Positions 38,372 to 47,597 of a stretch of DNA of 64,000 bases are shown here, piece by piece. The stretch lies in contig JAAYCL010000001.1 of NCBI GenBank assembly GCA_012729785.1, positions 62,001 through 126,000 of the forward strand, given 5' to 3'. Position numbers and translations under genes: made by a program. This DNA is from Chlamydiota bacterium (lineage in GTDB: Bacteria; Auribacterota; Tritonobacteria; UBA1439). A model generated the notes under the pieces. The model saw only the letters and a list, made by a program, of their open reading frames with translations. It was not told the DNA's origin and made no database searches. How positions within the stretch are numbered: the first letter of the stretch is position 1; the number at the start of each line of letters is the position of its first letter.

Positions 38372-40312
38372 GTGCCTGCACGCATCGCCCTCATCCTCGC
38401 TTTCGCGTGGGCCGCGTCTGTCCCGCCGCTTGCCGCCGCCCCGCCCCCCGCGCCCGCCGCGGGGTGCCGCATCGACCTCGACGCGTTTACGGTGGACGGC
38501 GTCGGCCTCCGTTCGTCCGCGGCCGAGGTGCGCGCCGCGCTCGGGGCGCCCGAGGAGGAGCAGCGGATCTCCGGCGTCGTCACCGACGCGGAGCGCGAAC
38601 GCGAACGGGCCTCGACCGACGCCGAGGAGGGGGAGGAGCCGGACGTCCGCGACCCGCAGACGCGGCAGGCGCGGGTCGTCTACGCCTATTTCGCCAAGGG
38701 GATACGGGTCGTCTTCCTCGCGGAGACGATGCGCGTCGAATCGATCGACCTGTACATCAAGGCCCTCCCCCCGTACGCCCGCTTCACCGGCTCGTTCGTC
38801 CAGCCGTTTTCGGTCGAGGTGCGCGAGGCGGACCTGCTCCGCCCCCTCGCCGGCCGGATCTACAAGGACAGCCCCGTCTCCCTCTCCCTGAAAAAGGACG
38901 ACGCCGCGCCGAAACGGGAGACGGCGCTCCTCTCCTTCGGCGTCGAGGGGTGGCTCACCCGGGTGACCTTCTCGTGGGAGGAGAATCTCGAGATCGACTT
39001 CGACCGGCTCAGCGTGGCGGGGATCGGCCCCGGCGACCCCGTCTCGCGCGTGCTCGAGCGCCTCGGCCCCCCCGACCGCCACGCCGTCCGCGCGAAACAG
39101 ACGATCGGCAGGTGGGAGCGGGAGGGGCTGCGGATCCACGCCGGGCAGCATGACGGGCGGGTCTGCCGCATCGTCGTCGCCCTCGCCAGGTTCGACGGCG
39201 GGGCCGCGCAGGGGTTCCCGCTCGCGCAGCGCAAGGACGCGTACCGCGCCCATCTAAAAGACCGGATCTACCAGGAGTCGAGCGCCCGGATATGCGCCTA
39301 TCGGGCGGGGGAGCCGCTGAGCCCGCAGAAGCTGATCCTCAACTTCGACGAGAGCGACCGCCTGAAGTCCGTCGTCATCGACGTCGCGCCGAATGTCGCG
39401 GTCGACCTCGCCTCGTTCGCCATCGGCGGGATCCGCGTCGGGGACCCGGCGAAGAAGGTGCGGAAGGCCCTCGGCTCGCCGAAGAAATGGCGCAGGGCGG
39501 GCAGGCAGGTGATCCTCGGCTACCCGGTCGAGGGGATCCGGGTGCATCTGGAGGACGCGGCGGAGCGCGAGGACGACCGGAAGGCGCCGGAATTTTCCTG
39601 GAAGACGCTGGGCGAGGTGAAAAGGGTGGAGGCGCTGCTCGAGACCTCCCCGCGCCTGTACGGGACCCCGTTCTCGTTCGGGTCCCCGGCGGCGGAGTGG
39701 GAGAAGGAGGCCTCCGCGATGCGTTTCAGCAAAAAGGGGGAGACGCTCTACCTCAGCCCGGACGGGAAACCGCCCGCGCGCGGCGTGGCCGCGCTGGTCG
39801 CGTTCGAGAAGATCGGCTGGCCGCGCGCCGCGATGATCAGGGAGTTCAGCGACGTCCTGATCGACATGAAGAACTTCTCGGTGCACGGGGTCACGCTCGG
39901 GACGCACGCCGACGAGGTGCGCAGACTGCTCGGCAAACCGGAGAGGGCCCGCGTGCTGGAGAAGCAGCACCTGGAGGTGCTGCGCTACCTCGGGAAGGGG
40001 CTCGTCGTCGTGATCGACCGGATGAACCGGGGGGTCTGCAAGATCACGGTCCATATGGACCGGTTCGAGGGCTCGTTCGCGCAGGACCTCTCCCCGGACT
40101 CCAACGCCGACGAGTTCGAGAAGGCGGTCTACGCGCAGATCTACACGCAGGACGAGAAGCGGCTCTGCCTCAGCCGCGACGGGAACCCGCCGGTCTGGGA
40201 GGAGGGGATCGTCAACTTCGGCCTCTCCGGCGAGGTGGACACGATCGTCTTCCAGACGCTCGGCATCAAGAAGGAGGGGATTCTCCTTGACATAACCCGC
40301 GAGCTCGAATGA
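38372..40312 (+). CDS. Exported protein of four tandem ~150-residue repeats, unknown function
   Basis: 646 residues from GTG 38372 with AAGGAGG upstream. A signal peptide (ARIALILAFAWAASVPPLAAA) is followed by four repeats at about 31-204, 205-340, 341-494 and 495-646. Each begins with a strand and a turn like 'DxxxFxVxGxxLGxxxxxVxxxLGxP', recalling the G-x3-V-x3-LG-x-P turn of BamE/SmpA-like folds, and ends with an 'IYxxxxxRLCLSxxGxPP' section and 'FG...V.F..'. Repeat 1 has an inserted Glu/Arg-rich loop (about 75-95). No enzyme motif or membrane helix beyond the signal is visible. It has its own promoter and is followed by a zinc-ribbon gene. BamE-like fold is inference. Confidence 0.8.
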   Translation: MPARIALILAFAWAASVPPLAAAPPPAPAAGCRIDLDAFTVDGVGLRSSAAEVRAALGAPEEEQRISGVVTDAERERERASTDAEEGEEPDVRDPQTRQARVVYAYFAKGIRVVFLAETMRVESIDLYIKALPPYARFTGSFVQPFSVEVREADLLRPLAGRIYKDSPVSLSLKKDDAAPKRETALLSFGVEGWLTRVTFSWEENLEIDFDRLSVAGIGPGDPVSRVLERLGPPDRHAVRAKQTIGRWEREGLRIHAGQHDGRVCRIVVALARFDGGAAQGFPLAQRKDAYRAHLKDRIYQESSARICAYRAGEPLSPQKLILNFDESDRLKSVVIDVAPNVAVDLASFAIGGIRVGDPAKKVRKALGSPKKWRRAGRQVILGYPVEGIRVHLEDAAEREDDRKAPEFSWKTLGEVKRVEALLETSPRLYGTPFSFGSPAAEWEKEASAMRFSKKGETLYLSPDGKPPARGVAALVAFEKIGWPRAAMIREFSDVLIDMKNFSVHGVTLGTHADEVRRLLGKPERARVLEKQHLEVLRYLGKGLVVVIDRMNRGVCKITVHMDRFEGSFAQDLSPDSNADEFEKAVYAQIYTQDEKRLCLSRDGNPPVWEEGIVNFGLSGEVDTIVFQTLGIKKEGILLDITRELE

Positions 40313-40386
40313 GAATGTCTCCGCGCGGGTTCCGTCGCTCGGCATCCGTTCGCGGCGCGGGCGATTCGCAACCGGAGGAGGTCGTC

Positions 40387-40533
40387 ATGGCGGAGGGGTA
40401 TTGCGTGAAGTGCAAGGCCAAGAGGGAGATGGTCGGCCCTGAGGATGTCACCCTGAAGAACGGCAAGAAGGCGATCAAAGGCAAGTGCCCCGACTGCGGG
40501 ACGGGGATGTTCAAGATCACCGGCAAGGCCTGA
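40387..40533 (+). CDS. DUF5679-type mini zinc-ribbon protein
   Basis: 48 residues. YCVKCKAKREM and CPDCGTGMFKI supply two C-x2-C pairs for one zinc ribbon, matching DUF5679 over its entire length. GGAGGAGG precedes the ATG with normal spacing. Proteins of this family are small and without known role; some resemble ribosome- or RNA-polymerase-associated zinc ribbons. Confidence 0.85.
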   Translation: MAEGYCVKCKAKREMVGPEDVTLKNGKKAIKGKCPDCGTGMFKITGKA

Positions 40534-40560
40534 GCCTCGTCGCGAGGACAGGCGGCCTCA

Positions 40561-40602
40561 AACGGAACAGGCGGAGTGGCCCGTCAGTCCGCTTGTTCCG
40601 TT
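40561..40602 (+). terminator. Hairpin after the zinc-ribbon gene
   Basis: AACGGAACAGGCGGA and TCCGCTTGTTCCGTT pair over 15 bases with one G-T wobble, loop of 12. Only three T residues follow, so it could be a terminator or an mRNA processing site. Confidence 0.45.
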
Positions 40603-40659
40603 TCCGCCTCTCCCGGGCCGGTCGCGCGCCCGTGCCGAGGGGCGGATGAGGAAAGGCGG

Positions 40660-41844
40660 ATGAGCGAGGAACTCTGTTTCGTCGCGATCAACCCGTACAC
40701 GATACGCAAGTCGCGCACCGGCGGCGTGATCGGGCGCCTCCTGTCGCGTTCGAGCCTCGAACTCGTGGCCGCCAGGATGTACGCCCCCTCGCGGGAGCTC
40801 GTCGAGGAGTACCTCTCGACCATCCCGGCGAGGCGAAACGACCCGGACCGGCAGGTCAGGACACTCATCAGGAACTACGTGCGGCTGAACTACGCCCCCG
40901 GGCCGAATGGGAGCCGCCGCCGGGTGATGTTCCTCCTCTTCAAGGGGCCCAACGCCTGCCGCGAGCTCTCCGAGGTCGTGGGACACATCACCAGGAGCAG
41001 CCTCTCCGGCGAGTGCATCCGGGACACCTACGGGGACTGCATCTGGAGCGGCCGCGGCACCGTGCGGTACTTCGAGCCCGCCGTCCTCATCGTCCCCGCC
41101 GGGGAGGCCCCCGGGCCGTCGCTGCGGATCTGGGGGCGGCACGCGGCGCGCGACGGCGGGCTCCTGACGGACGTCATCCCCTGGCCGAAAGGGGTGCGGC
41201 CCGAGGAGACGACGGTGCTCATCAAGCCCGAGATCTTCAGCTCCCGGAGCATCCGGGCGGGCAACATCATCGACATCTTCTCCAAGGCCGACCTGTACAT
41301 CGTCGCCGCGAAGCTGCTCCGGATGAGCGTGGCCCAGGCCGAGGAGTTCTACGGTCCCGTCCGCGACTCGCTCGCCGAGAAACTGCGGGGGCCGGTCACC
41401 GCCCGCGCCCGGCTCGCGCTCGAGAAGGAGTTCGGCTTCACCCTCCCGGAGGGGACCGCGCGCGGCATCGGGGGCCGCCTGAACCGCCTCGTCGCCGAGG
41501 ACCAGTTCAGGCAGATCGTGCGGTTCATGACCGGGCGTGACGCCGCCTCGACCCCCCCCGCCGAGCGCGACGCGCCCGGGCTCGTGCGGTGCCTCGCCCT
41601 CGTCTACCAGGGGGTGGACGCGGTGCGCAAGATCCGCGCGATCATCGGCGCGACGGACCCGAAGAAGGCGGATGTGGCGACGGTGCGGAAGGAGTTCGGG
41701 AGGGACATCATGGTGAACGCGGCGCACGCCTCCGACTCCCCCGAGAACGCCCGGCGCGAGATGCGGATCATCGACTTCGAGCGCGACGACGTCGGGCCGG
41801 CGATCGAGGAGCACCTCGCCGCGCGTCAAGAGCGGGAGGGGTGA
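40660..41844 (+). CDS. Two-domain nucleoside diphosphate kinase-like protein
   Basis: 394 residues. Residues 1-170 form a first NDK-like domain (LCFVAINPYTIRKSRTGGVIGRLL, MFLLFKGPNACRELSEVVGHI, SGECIRDTYGD) that lacks the NxxH histidine motif. Residues 185-394 form a second domain (TTVLIKPEIFSSRSIRAGNIIDIF ... YQGVDAVRKIRAIIGATDPKKA) with the complete motif N-AA-H356-ASDSPENARREM. NDK transfers gamma-phosphates between nucleotides through that histidine. A helical insertion of about 90 residues lies inside domain 2, so the active site may be modified. ATG 40660 starts the family N terminus. Single-domain NDK is about 140 residues, so this is unusual. Confidence 0.8.
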   Translation: MSEELCFVAINPYTIRKSRTGGVIGRLLSRSSLELVAARMYAPSRELVEEYLSTIPARRNDPDRQVRTLIRNYVRLNYAPGPNGSRRRVMFLLFKGPNACRELSEVVGHITRSSLSGECIRDTYGDCIWSGRGTVRYFEPAVLIVPAGEAPGPSLRIWGRHAARDGGLLTDVIPWPKGVRPEETTVLIKPEIFSSRSIRAGNIIDIFSKADLYIVAAKLLRMSVAQAEEFYGPVRDSLAEKLRGPVTARARLALEKEFGFTLPEGTARGIGGRLNRLVAEDQFRQIVRFMTGRDAASTPPAERDAPGLVRCLALVYQGVDAVRKIRAIIGATDPKKADVATVRKEFGRDIMVNAAHASDSPENARREMRIIDFERDDVGPAIEEHLAARQEREG

Positions 41845-41850
41845 CCGGCG

Positions 41851-43023
41851 ATGGCCAGCCGCGGCTTTGCGCGCTCCGTTGAGGCGGTCGAGCCGTCGCA
41901 CACCCTCGCCATCGACGCCAGGGCGAAGGCGCTGCGCCTGGCGGGGAAGGACGTGGTGGGGTTCGGCGCCGGCGAGCCGGACTTCGACACCCCCGCGCAC
42001 GTGAAGGAGGCCGCCTGCCGCGCGATCGCCGAGGGCCGGACCAAGTACACCCCGGTCGCCGGCATCCCCGCGCTCAGGGAGGCGGTCGCCCGCAAGCTCG
42101 CCGCCGACAACGGCGTCTCCTACCGGCCGGACGAGATCGTCGTCTCCTGCGGGGCGAAGCACGCCCTCTACAACGCCATCCGCGTCCTCCTCAACCCCGG
42201 CGACGAGGCCCTCATCCTGTCCCCCCACTGGGTCACCTACCCGGCGCAGGTGATCCTGGCGGGGGGGAACCCGGTCTTCGTCGCCGCCGAGGCCGCAGAC
42301 GGGTTCCGGATCGATCCGGAGCGGGTCGAGGCCGCGGTGACGCCGCGCACCCGCCTGATCATCGTCAACAGCCCGAACAATCCGACCGGCTGGGTCGCGG
42401 AGCGCGACGAACTGGCCGGCCTCGCGGAGATCGCGCTCCGGCACCGCCTCCACCTGATCTCCGACGAGATCTACGAGAAGATCGTCTATCCCCCCGCCGC
42501 GCACCTGAGCATCGCCTCCCTGGGGCCCGAGATCAAGGAATGCACGATCGTCGTGAACGGCGTGTCGAAGTCGCACGCGATGACCGGGTGGAGGATCGGG
42601 TATCTTGCCGCTTCCCGGAAGATCGCCGCGCTCGCCGAGCGGCTGCAGAGCCACTGCACCTCGAACCCGGACTCGATCGCGCAGGCCGCGGCGGTCGAGG
42701 CGCTGGGCGGGGACCGGGGGTTCGTCGAGATGATGTTGCGCAGCTTCCAGGCGCGCCGCGACCTCCTCGTCGGCCGCCTCGCCGCGATGCCGGGCGTGCG
42801 CTGCGCGGTGCCGCGCGGCGCCTTCTACGCATTCCCCGACATCTCCTCTTTCGGCGTGGGGTCCGCCGCCCTCGCGGAGGAGCTGCTGGAGAAGGCGCTC
42901 GTGGCGGTGGTGCCCGGCGCGGCGTTCGGCGCCGACGCGCACCTGCGCCTCTCCTACGCGACCTCGACGGAGCAGATCGAGAAGGGGATGGACCGGATGG
43001 AGCGGTTCCTCCGGTCGCGCTGA
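41851..43023 (+). CDS. aspC: Class I aminotransferase, aspartate-type
   Basis: 390 residues of fold-type I PLP enzyme. The N terminus has FGAGEPDFDTPAHVKEAA, the middle YTPVAGIPALREAVA and NSPNNPTGWV, then the PLP lysine K240 in VSKSHAMTGWRIGY and the C-terminal substrate arginine in LRLSYATS. This is the subgroup Ib aspartate/prephenate aminotransferase pattern, transferring amino groups between aspartate and 2-oxoglutarate. It is seven bases after the NDK-like gene. Other substrates cannot be excluded. Confidence 0.92.
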   Translation: MASRGFARSVEAVEPSHTLAIDARAKALRLAGKDVVGFGAGEPDFDTPAHVKEAACRAIAEGRTKYTPVAGIPALREAVARKLAADNGVSYRPDEIVVSCGAKHALYNAIRVLLNPGDEALILSPHWVTYPAQVILAGGNPVFVAAEAADGFRIDPERVEAAVTPRTRLIIVNSPNNPTGWVAERDELAGLAEIALRHRLHLISDEIYEKIVYPPAAHLSIASLGPEIKECTIVVNGVSKSHAMTGWRIGYLAASRKIAALAERLQSHCTSNPDSIAQAAAVEALGGDRGFVEMMLRSFQARRDLLVGRLAAMPGVRCAVPRGAFYAFPDISSFGVGSAALAEELLEKALVAVVPGAAFGADAHLRLSYATSTEQIEKGMDRMERFLRSR

Positions 43024-43101
43024 CGGATTGCAGGCGGCCCCGGGGCGCGCATATCCCCGGCACCGGCGAGCCGTTCGCGGCCGCGCCGGAGATCAGACCC
43101 T

Positions 43102-44310
43102 ATGCCCGACAAGATCAGAATCGCCGACGACGGCTCCCTCGCGGTCCCCGACCGCCCGATCATACCCTACATCGAGGGGGACGGGGTGGGGCCCGAGATA
43201 TGGCGCGCCGCCTCGGCTGTCCTCGACGCGGCGGTGGCGCGCGCCTACGGGGGGGGGCGGCGCATCGCCTGGCGGGAGATCTACGCGGGGGAGAAGGCCG
43301 CGGCGCGTTTCGGGGCGGACACGTTCCTCCCCGAGGAGACGATCGCGGCGATCGCGGAGCACGCCGTGGCGATCAAGGGGCCGCTCACGACGCCCGTCGG
43401 CGGCGGCTTCCGGTCGCTGAACGTGGCGCTGCGGCAGCGCCTCGACCTGTACGCCTGCGTGCGCCCGGTAAGGTATTTCCCCGGGGTCCCGTCGCCGATG
43501 CGGCACCCCGAGCGCCTCGACGTGGTCATCTTCAGGGAGAACACCGAGGACGTCTACGCGGGCATCGAGTGGCCCTCCGGGAGCCCGGAGGCCGAGGCCC
43601 TCGCCGGGTTCCTCTCCTCCCGCCTCGGCGCGGCGGTGCGGCCCGGCTCCGCGCTCGGCATCAAGCCGGTCTCGCCGGAGGGGTGCAGGCGGCTCGTGCG
43701 CCGCGCCGTGCGCTACGCGGTCGACCGGGGCCGGAAAAGCGTCACGCTGGTCCACAAGGGGAACATCATGAAGTGGACCGAGGGGGCGTTCCGCGAGTGG
43801 GGCTACGCCCTCGCGGCGGAGGAGTTCGCCGGGGCGGTCGTCCGCGAGGGGGAGGGGGGGGAGGGGAGCGGAGCGGTGGTGATCAAGGACCGGATCGCCG
43901 ACTCGATGTTCCAGCAGCTCCTCCTCCGCCCGGAGGAGTACGACGTGATCGCGACGACGAACCTCAACGGCGACTACCTCTCGGACGCCTGCGCGGCGCA
44001 GGTGGGCGGGCTGGGGCTGGCGCCCGGCGCGAACATCGGGGACCGGGCCGCGGTCTTCGAGGCGACGCACGGCAGCGCCCCGAAGCACGCGGGGAAGGAC
44101 CGGGTGAACCCCGGCTCCCTCATCCTCTCGGGGGCGATGCTGCTCGAGCATATCGGCTGGGCCGAGGCGGCGGCGCTCGTCGTCCGGGCGCTCGGTGACA
44201 CCATCCGCGCGGGCACCGTGACCTACGACCTCGCCCGCCAGATGGAGGGGGCCCGCGAGGTCGGGTGCGGCGCGTTCGCCGCGGCGGTCATGCGGGCGAT
44301 CGAGCGGTGA
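43102..44310 (+). CDS. icd: NADP-type isocitrate dehydrogenase
   Basis: 402 residues of beta-decarboxylating dehydrogenase. The motifs [32 protein letters not shown] (the isocitrate-binding serine loop of IDH), [30 protein letters not shown] and [20 protein letters not shown] fit bacterial homodimeric IDH of the E. coli type. It makes 2-oxoglutarate in the TCA cycle. The stop codon overlaps the mntP GTG start (GTGA), indicating coupling. Confidence 0.95.
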   Translation: MPDKIRIADDGSLAVPDRPIIPYIEGDGVGPEIWRAASAVLDAAVARAYGGGRRIAWREIYAGEKAAARFGADTFLPEETIAAIAEHAVAIKGPLTTPVGGGFRSLNVALRQRLDLYACVRPVRYFPGVPSPMRHPERLDVVIFRENTEDVYAGIEWPSGSPEAEALAGFLSSRLGAAVRPGSALGIKPVSPEGCRRLVRRAVRYAVDRGRKSVTLVHKGNIMKWTEGAFREWGYALAAEEFAGAVVREGEGGEGSGAVVIKDRIADSMFQQLLLRPEEYDVIATTNLNGDYLSDACAAQVGGLGLAPGANIGDRAAVFEATHGSAPKHAGKDRVNPGSLILSGAMLLEHIGWAEAAALVVRALGDTIRAGTVTYDLARQMEGAREVGCGAFAAAVMRAIER

Positions 44311-44873
44311 ATCCGATCCTGCTGCTCGCCCTGGCCGCGGCGCTTGCGATGGACGCGTTCGCCGTCTCGCTGGCGATCTCGCTCCTTCTCGGGAGGCCGT
44401 CCGGCGCCCAGACGTTCAGGCTCGCCTTCAGCTTCGGCCTCTTCCAGTTTGCGATGCCCGTGGCCGGCTGGTTCGCCGGGCGCGGGATCCGGGCATACAT
44501 AGAGGGGGTCGATCACTGGATCGCGTTCGGCCTCCTCCTCTTCATCGGGGGCAGGATGCTCCGCAGCGCCGGCAGGCTCGACCGCGACGGCGGCTGCCCC
44601 CCGTGCGACCCGACCTGCGGCGCATCCCTCCTCATCCTCTCCGTGGCGACCAGCGTCGACGCGCTCGCGGCGGGGCTGAGCTTGAGCTTCCTGGGCGTGG
44701 AGGTCGCCATCCCCGCCATGGTGATAGGCGCCGTCGCCTTCCTGCTGACGGCGCTGGGGATGCGGATCGGGCCTCTCGCCGGCCGTCTGTTCGGCCGGCG
44801 GGCGGAGATCGCCGGGGGGCTCATCCTGATCGCCATCGGCGCCGGGATCCTCGTTGACCATCTGTGCGCCTGA
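44307..44873 (+). CDS. mntP: Manganese exporter MntP
   Basis: 188 residues in six hydrophobic helices. [12 protein letters not shown] in helix 1 and [13 protein letters not shown] in helix 4 carry the two conserved Asp residues of the MntP family, which exports Mn2+. The GTG at 44307 overlaps the icd stop. There is no separate leader, so a yybP-ykoY riboswitch is not present in this arrangement. Confidence 0.9.
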   Translation: MNPILLLALAAALAMDAFAVSLAISLLLGRPSGAQTFRLAFSFGLFQFAMPVAGWFAGRGIRAYIEGVDHWIAFGLLLFIGGRMLRSAGRLDRDGGCPPCDPTCGASLLILSVATSVDALAAGLSLSFLGVEVAIPAMVIGAVAFLLTALGMRIGPLAGRLFGRRAEIAGGLILIAIGAGILVDHLCA

Positions 44874-44910
44874 GCGGACGGTGCGGCCCCCCGCCTGCGC
44901 CCCATTTCCC

Positions 44911-44939
44911 TTGAACCGCGCGCATCTTTTCGCTACCGT
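44911..44939 (+). promoter_or_regulatory. Sigma70-type promoter of the amino-acid operon
   Basis: TTGAAC, a 17-base spacer, TACCGT. The predicted start site coincides with an in-frame ATG at 44946, while a ribosome-binding site (GGAAG) serves the ATG at 44979. Confidence 0.65.
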
Positions 44940-44978
44940 GGTGCGATGTCGCTTCGCCACGGAGCGGAAGGCGCGGGA

Positions 44979-46277
44979 ATGAAGAAGATCAGGATCGGGC
45001 TCATCGGCCTCGGCACCGTCGGCACGGGCTTCGCGAAGGCGCTCGCGCGGAACGGGCCGGTCATCCGGCAGCGGTTCGGGATCGACCTCGACCTCGCGCT
45101 CGTGGCCGAGAAGAACCGGCGGGCGGGGAGGGAAGCGCCCATCCCGCCCTCGCGCCGGGTGCGGGATGCGGCGCGGCTCGTCCGGGATCCCGAAATCGAC
45201 ATCGTCGTGGAGCTGATCGGCGGCTGCGGCGCCGCCAAACGCCTCATCGCGGAGGCGTTGCGCCGGGGGAAGCACGTCGTCACCGCCAACAAGGCGCTGC
45301 TCGCCGAGCACGGGCGCGAGCTGTTCGGCATCGCGCAGGAACGCGGCGCGGATCTCTACTACGAGGCGAGCGTCTGCGGGGCGATCCCGATCGTCAGGGC
45401 GCTCCGGGAGGGGCTCGCCTCGACCCGTGTCGCGTCGATCTTCGGCATCGTCAACGGCACCTGCAACTACATCCTCTCGCGGATGACCGGTTCCGGGATC
45501 GACTTCCGCGCGGCGCTCCGCGAGGCGCAGCGCCTCGGCTACGCCGAGGCGGACCCGGCCCTCGACATCGACGGCACCGATTCGGCGCACAAGCTGGCGA
45601 TCCTGGCCACCCTGGCCAGCGGGAGCTGGGTGCCGCTGGGGGCGGTCTACGTCGAGGGGATACGGCGCATCTCGGCGATCGACATCCGGTTCGCGAAGGA
45701 GTTCGGCTACGTCATCAAGCTCCTCGCCATCTACAAGCAGCGGGCCGGGCAGGTGGAGGCGCGCGTCCACCCGACCTTGATCCCCGCGAGCCACCTCCTC
45801 TCCTCGGTGGGCGAGGCGTTCAACGCGGTCTGCGTCGAGGGCTGGCCCGCGGGCGAGATCGTGCTCTACGGCCGCGGCGCGGGGCAGGCGCCCACCGCGA
45901 GCGCCGTCCTCGGGGACGTCATCGACATCGCGCGCAACATCGGGCGCGGCTGCTGCGGGAGGGTCCCGCCGGTGGCGGCGCGCGTCGGCGCCCCTCGCGT
46001 ACGGCCGGTCGAGGAGATCGAGACCCAGTACTACCTGCGCTTCTCCGTGGTGGACCGGCCCGGCGTCCTCGCGCGGATCACCGGCATACTCGGCAGGCAG
46101 GGGATCAGCATCGCCTCGGTGCTCCAGACGGAGCGCAGGATAGGCGGCGTGGTGCCGGTGGTGCTGATGACGCACCGGTCGCGCGAGGGGAACGTGCGCC
46201 GGGCGATCGCGAGGATCGACCGTCTCGCCGATGTCCGCGACAGGACCGTCCTGCTGCGCGTGGAGGAGAAGGTCTAG
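44979..46277 (+). CDS. hom: Homoserine dehydrogenase with ACT domain
   Basis: 432 residues from ATG 44979; an alternative leaderless start at 44946 would add 11 residues. The NAD-binding start is IRIGLIGLGTVGTGFA, followed by HVVTANKALLAEHG, NGTCNYILSRM and the catalytic region EADPALDIDGTDSAHKLAIL. The C-terminal ACT domain (YLRFSVVDRPGVLARITGIL) suggests threonine feedback control. The enzyme makes homoserine for threonine and methionine. It heads a run with apgM, lysC, cimA and valS. Confidence 0.95.
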   Translation: MKKIRIGLIGLGTVGTGFAKALARNGPVIRQRFGIDLDLALVAEKNRRAGREAPIPPSRRVRDAARLVRDPEIDIVVELIGGCGAAKRLIAEALRRGKHVVTANKALLAEHGRELFGIAQERGADLYYEASVCGAIPIVRALREGLASTRVASIFGIVNGTCNYILSRMTGSGIDFRAALREAQRLGYAEADPALDIDGTDSAHKLAILATLASGSWVPLGAVYVEGIRRISAIDIRFAKEFGYVIKLLAIYKQRAGQVEARVHPTLIPASHLLSSVGEAFNAVCVEGWPAGEIVLYGRGAGQAPTASAVLGDVIDIARNIGRGCCGRVPPVAARVGAPRVRPVEEIETQYYLRFSVVDRPGVLARITGILGRQGISIASVLQTERRIGGVVPVVLMTHRSREGNVRRAIARIDRLADVRDRTVLLRVEEKV

Positions 46278-46355
46278 CCGGGAACGAGAAAGGCGCGAGG
46301 CGGAGCACCCGGTTCCCGCACACCTTGTTCCCCGGTTCCCGACCTTGCCATAGAG

Positions 46356-47597
46356 ATGAAATACGCAATCCTCGTGGGCGACGGGATGGCGGACCACCCG
46401 GTGCCCGAGATGGGACACCGCACCCCGCTCGAGGTGGCGCGCACCCCCCGGATGGACCTTCTGGCCCGCGGCGGGGCGGGCGGCCTGGCCAGGACCGTGC
46501 CGCCCGGGATGGAGCCGGGGAGCGACGTCGCGAATCTTTCGATCCTGGGGGTGGACCCGGCCCGCTGCTACACGGGGCGGGGGCCGCTCGAGGCGGCGAG
46601 CATGGGCGTCGAGCTCGCCGACGACGAGTACGCGTTCCGCTGCAACCTGGTGACGGTCGCCGACGACACGATGGTCGACCACAGCGGCGGGAACATCTCG
46701 AGCGGCGAGGGGCGCGTGCTGATCGGGCTGATCGCCGAAAAATTCCGGGGCCGCGGCGTCCGCTTCTTCCCCGGCGTCAGTTACCGGAACCTGATGGTCG
46801 CGCCCGAACGGCTGCTGTCCGACGGCGAAGGGCCGCTCAGGTGCATGCCGCCGCACGACATCGCGGGGAAGCCGTTCGTTCCGCACCTCCCGTCCGGCAG
46901 GGGGAGCCGCCTCCTCCGGGAGCTGATGCAGGCCTCCCGCCTGATCCTCTCGCAGGAGCCGATCAACCGGGTGAAGGTGGACCTCGGCGAGAATCCCGCC
47001 AACATGATCTGGCTCTGGGGCGGGGGGACAAAGCCGCGGATCGGGTCGTTCGCCTCGAAACGGGGCGTCCGGGGGGCGGTGATCTCGGCGGTCGATCTCG
47101 TCAAGGGGATCGGGAGCTGCCTCGGCCTCGCCGTGGTCGACGTCCCCGGCGCGACCGGGCACTACGACACCGACTACTCCGCCAAGGCGGCGGCCGCCCT
47201 CGAGGCCCTGCGGGAGACGGACTTCGTCCTTGTCCACGTCGAGGCCGCGGACGAGGCCGGGCACCACGGCGACCGCTCCGAGAAGGTGCGGGCGATCGAG
47301 AACTTCGACCTGAAGGTGGTCGGACCGGTGCTCGAGGGGCTGCAGCGCTCCGGCGAGCCGTTCCGGATCCTGGTGCTGCCCGACCACGCGACCCCGCTCG
47401 CGTTGCGGACACACACCGCCGAGCCGGTCCCGTTCTGCCTCTTCGGCCGGGGGATCGCGCCCGACGGGATGGCGGGGTTCAGCGAGAAGGCCGCGCGGGG
47501 CGGCTCCCTCATCGTCGAGGAGGGGTGGCGGCTGATGGACGCCCTCCTGGCGGAAGGACCGCCGGGCGAGGCGGAGGGGGTCCGGGGATGGCGCTGA
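46356..47597 (+). CDS. apgM: Cofactor-independent phosphoglycerate mutase, ApgM type
   Basis: 413 residues. MKYAILVGDGMADHPVPEMG opens the alkaline phosphatase-like core; SDVANLSILGVDPARCYTGRGPLEAASMG carries the catalytic serine, and HVEAADEAGHHGD and LPDHATPLALRTHTAEPVPF are the metal sites. This archaeal-type iPGM (often annotated as apgM) interconverts 3- and 2-phosphoglycerate in glycolysis. The family includes a homoserine kinase-like (ThrB-alternative) group, and a position between hom and lysC would suit such a role. Assignment between the two is open. The stop overlaps lysC by 10 bases. Confidence 0.88.
   Translation: MKYAILVGDGMADHPVPEMGHRTPLEVARTPRMDLLARGGAGGLARTVPPGMEPGSDVANLSILGVDPARCYTGRGPLEAASMGVELADDEYAFRCNLVTVADDTMVDHSGGNISSGEGRVLIGLIAEKFRGRGVRFFPGVSYRNLMVAPERLLSDGEGPLRCMPPHDIAGKPFVPHLPSGRGSRLLRELMQASRLILSQEPINRVKVDLGENPANMIWLWGGGTKPRIGSFASKRGVRGAVISAVDLVKGIGSCLGLAVVDVPGATGHYDTDYSAKAAAALEALRETDFVLVHVEAADEAGHHGDRSEKVRAIENFDLKVVGPVLEGLQRSGEPFRILVLPDHATPLALRTHTAEPVPFCLFGRGIAPDGMAGFSEKAARGGSLIVEEGWRLMDALLAEGPPGEAEGVRGWR

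Noticed and set aside
44874-44945. Riboswitch in the leader of hom or mntP
   Set aside because: mntP has no leader (overlaps icd) and the hom leader after the promoter is about 33 bases or absent, too short for a known riboswitch.
46325-46355. Possible promoter directly before apgM (TTGTTC-N17-CCATAG)
   Set aside because: The -10 lacks the TA...T pattern; apgM is close to hom and probably in its operon.
44223-47414. Minus-strand open frame of about 1060 codons
   Set aside because: Antisense to icd end, mntP, hom and apgM, all of which have clear family motifs on the plus strand.
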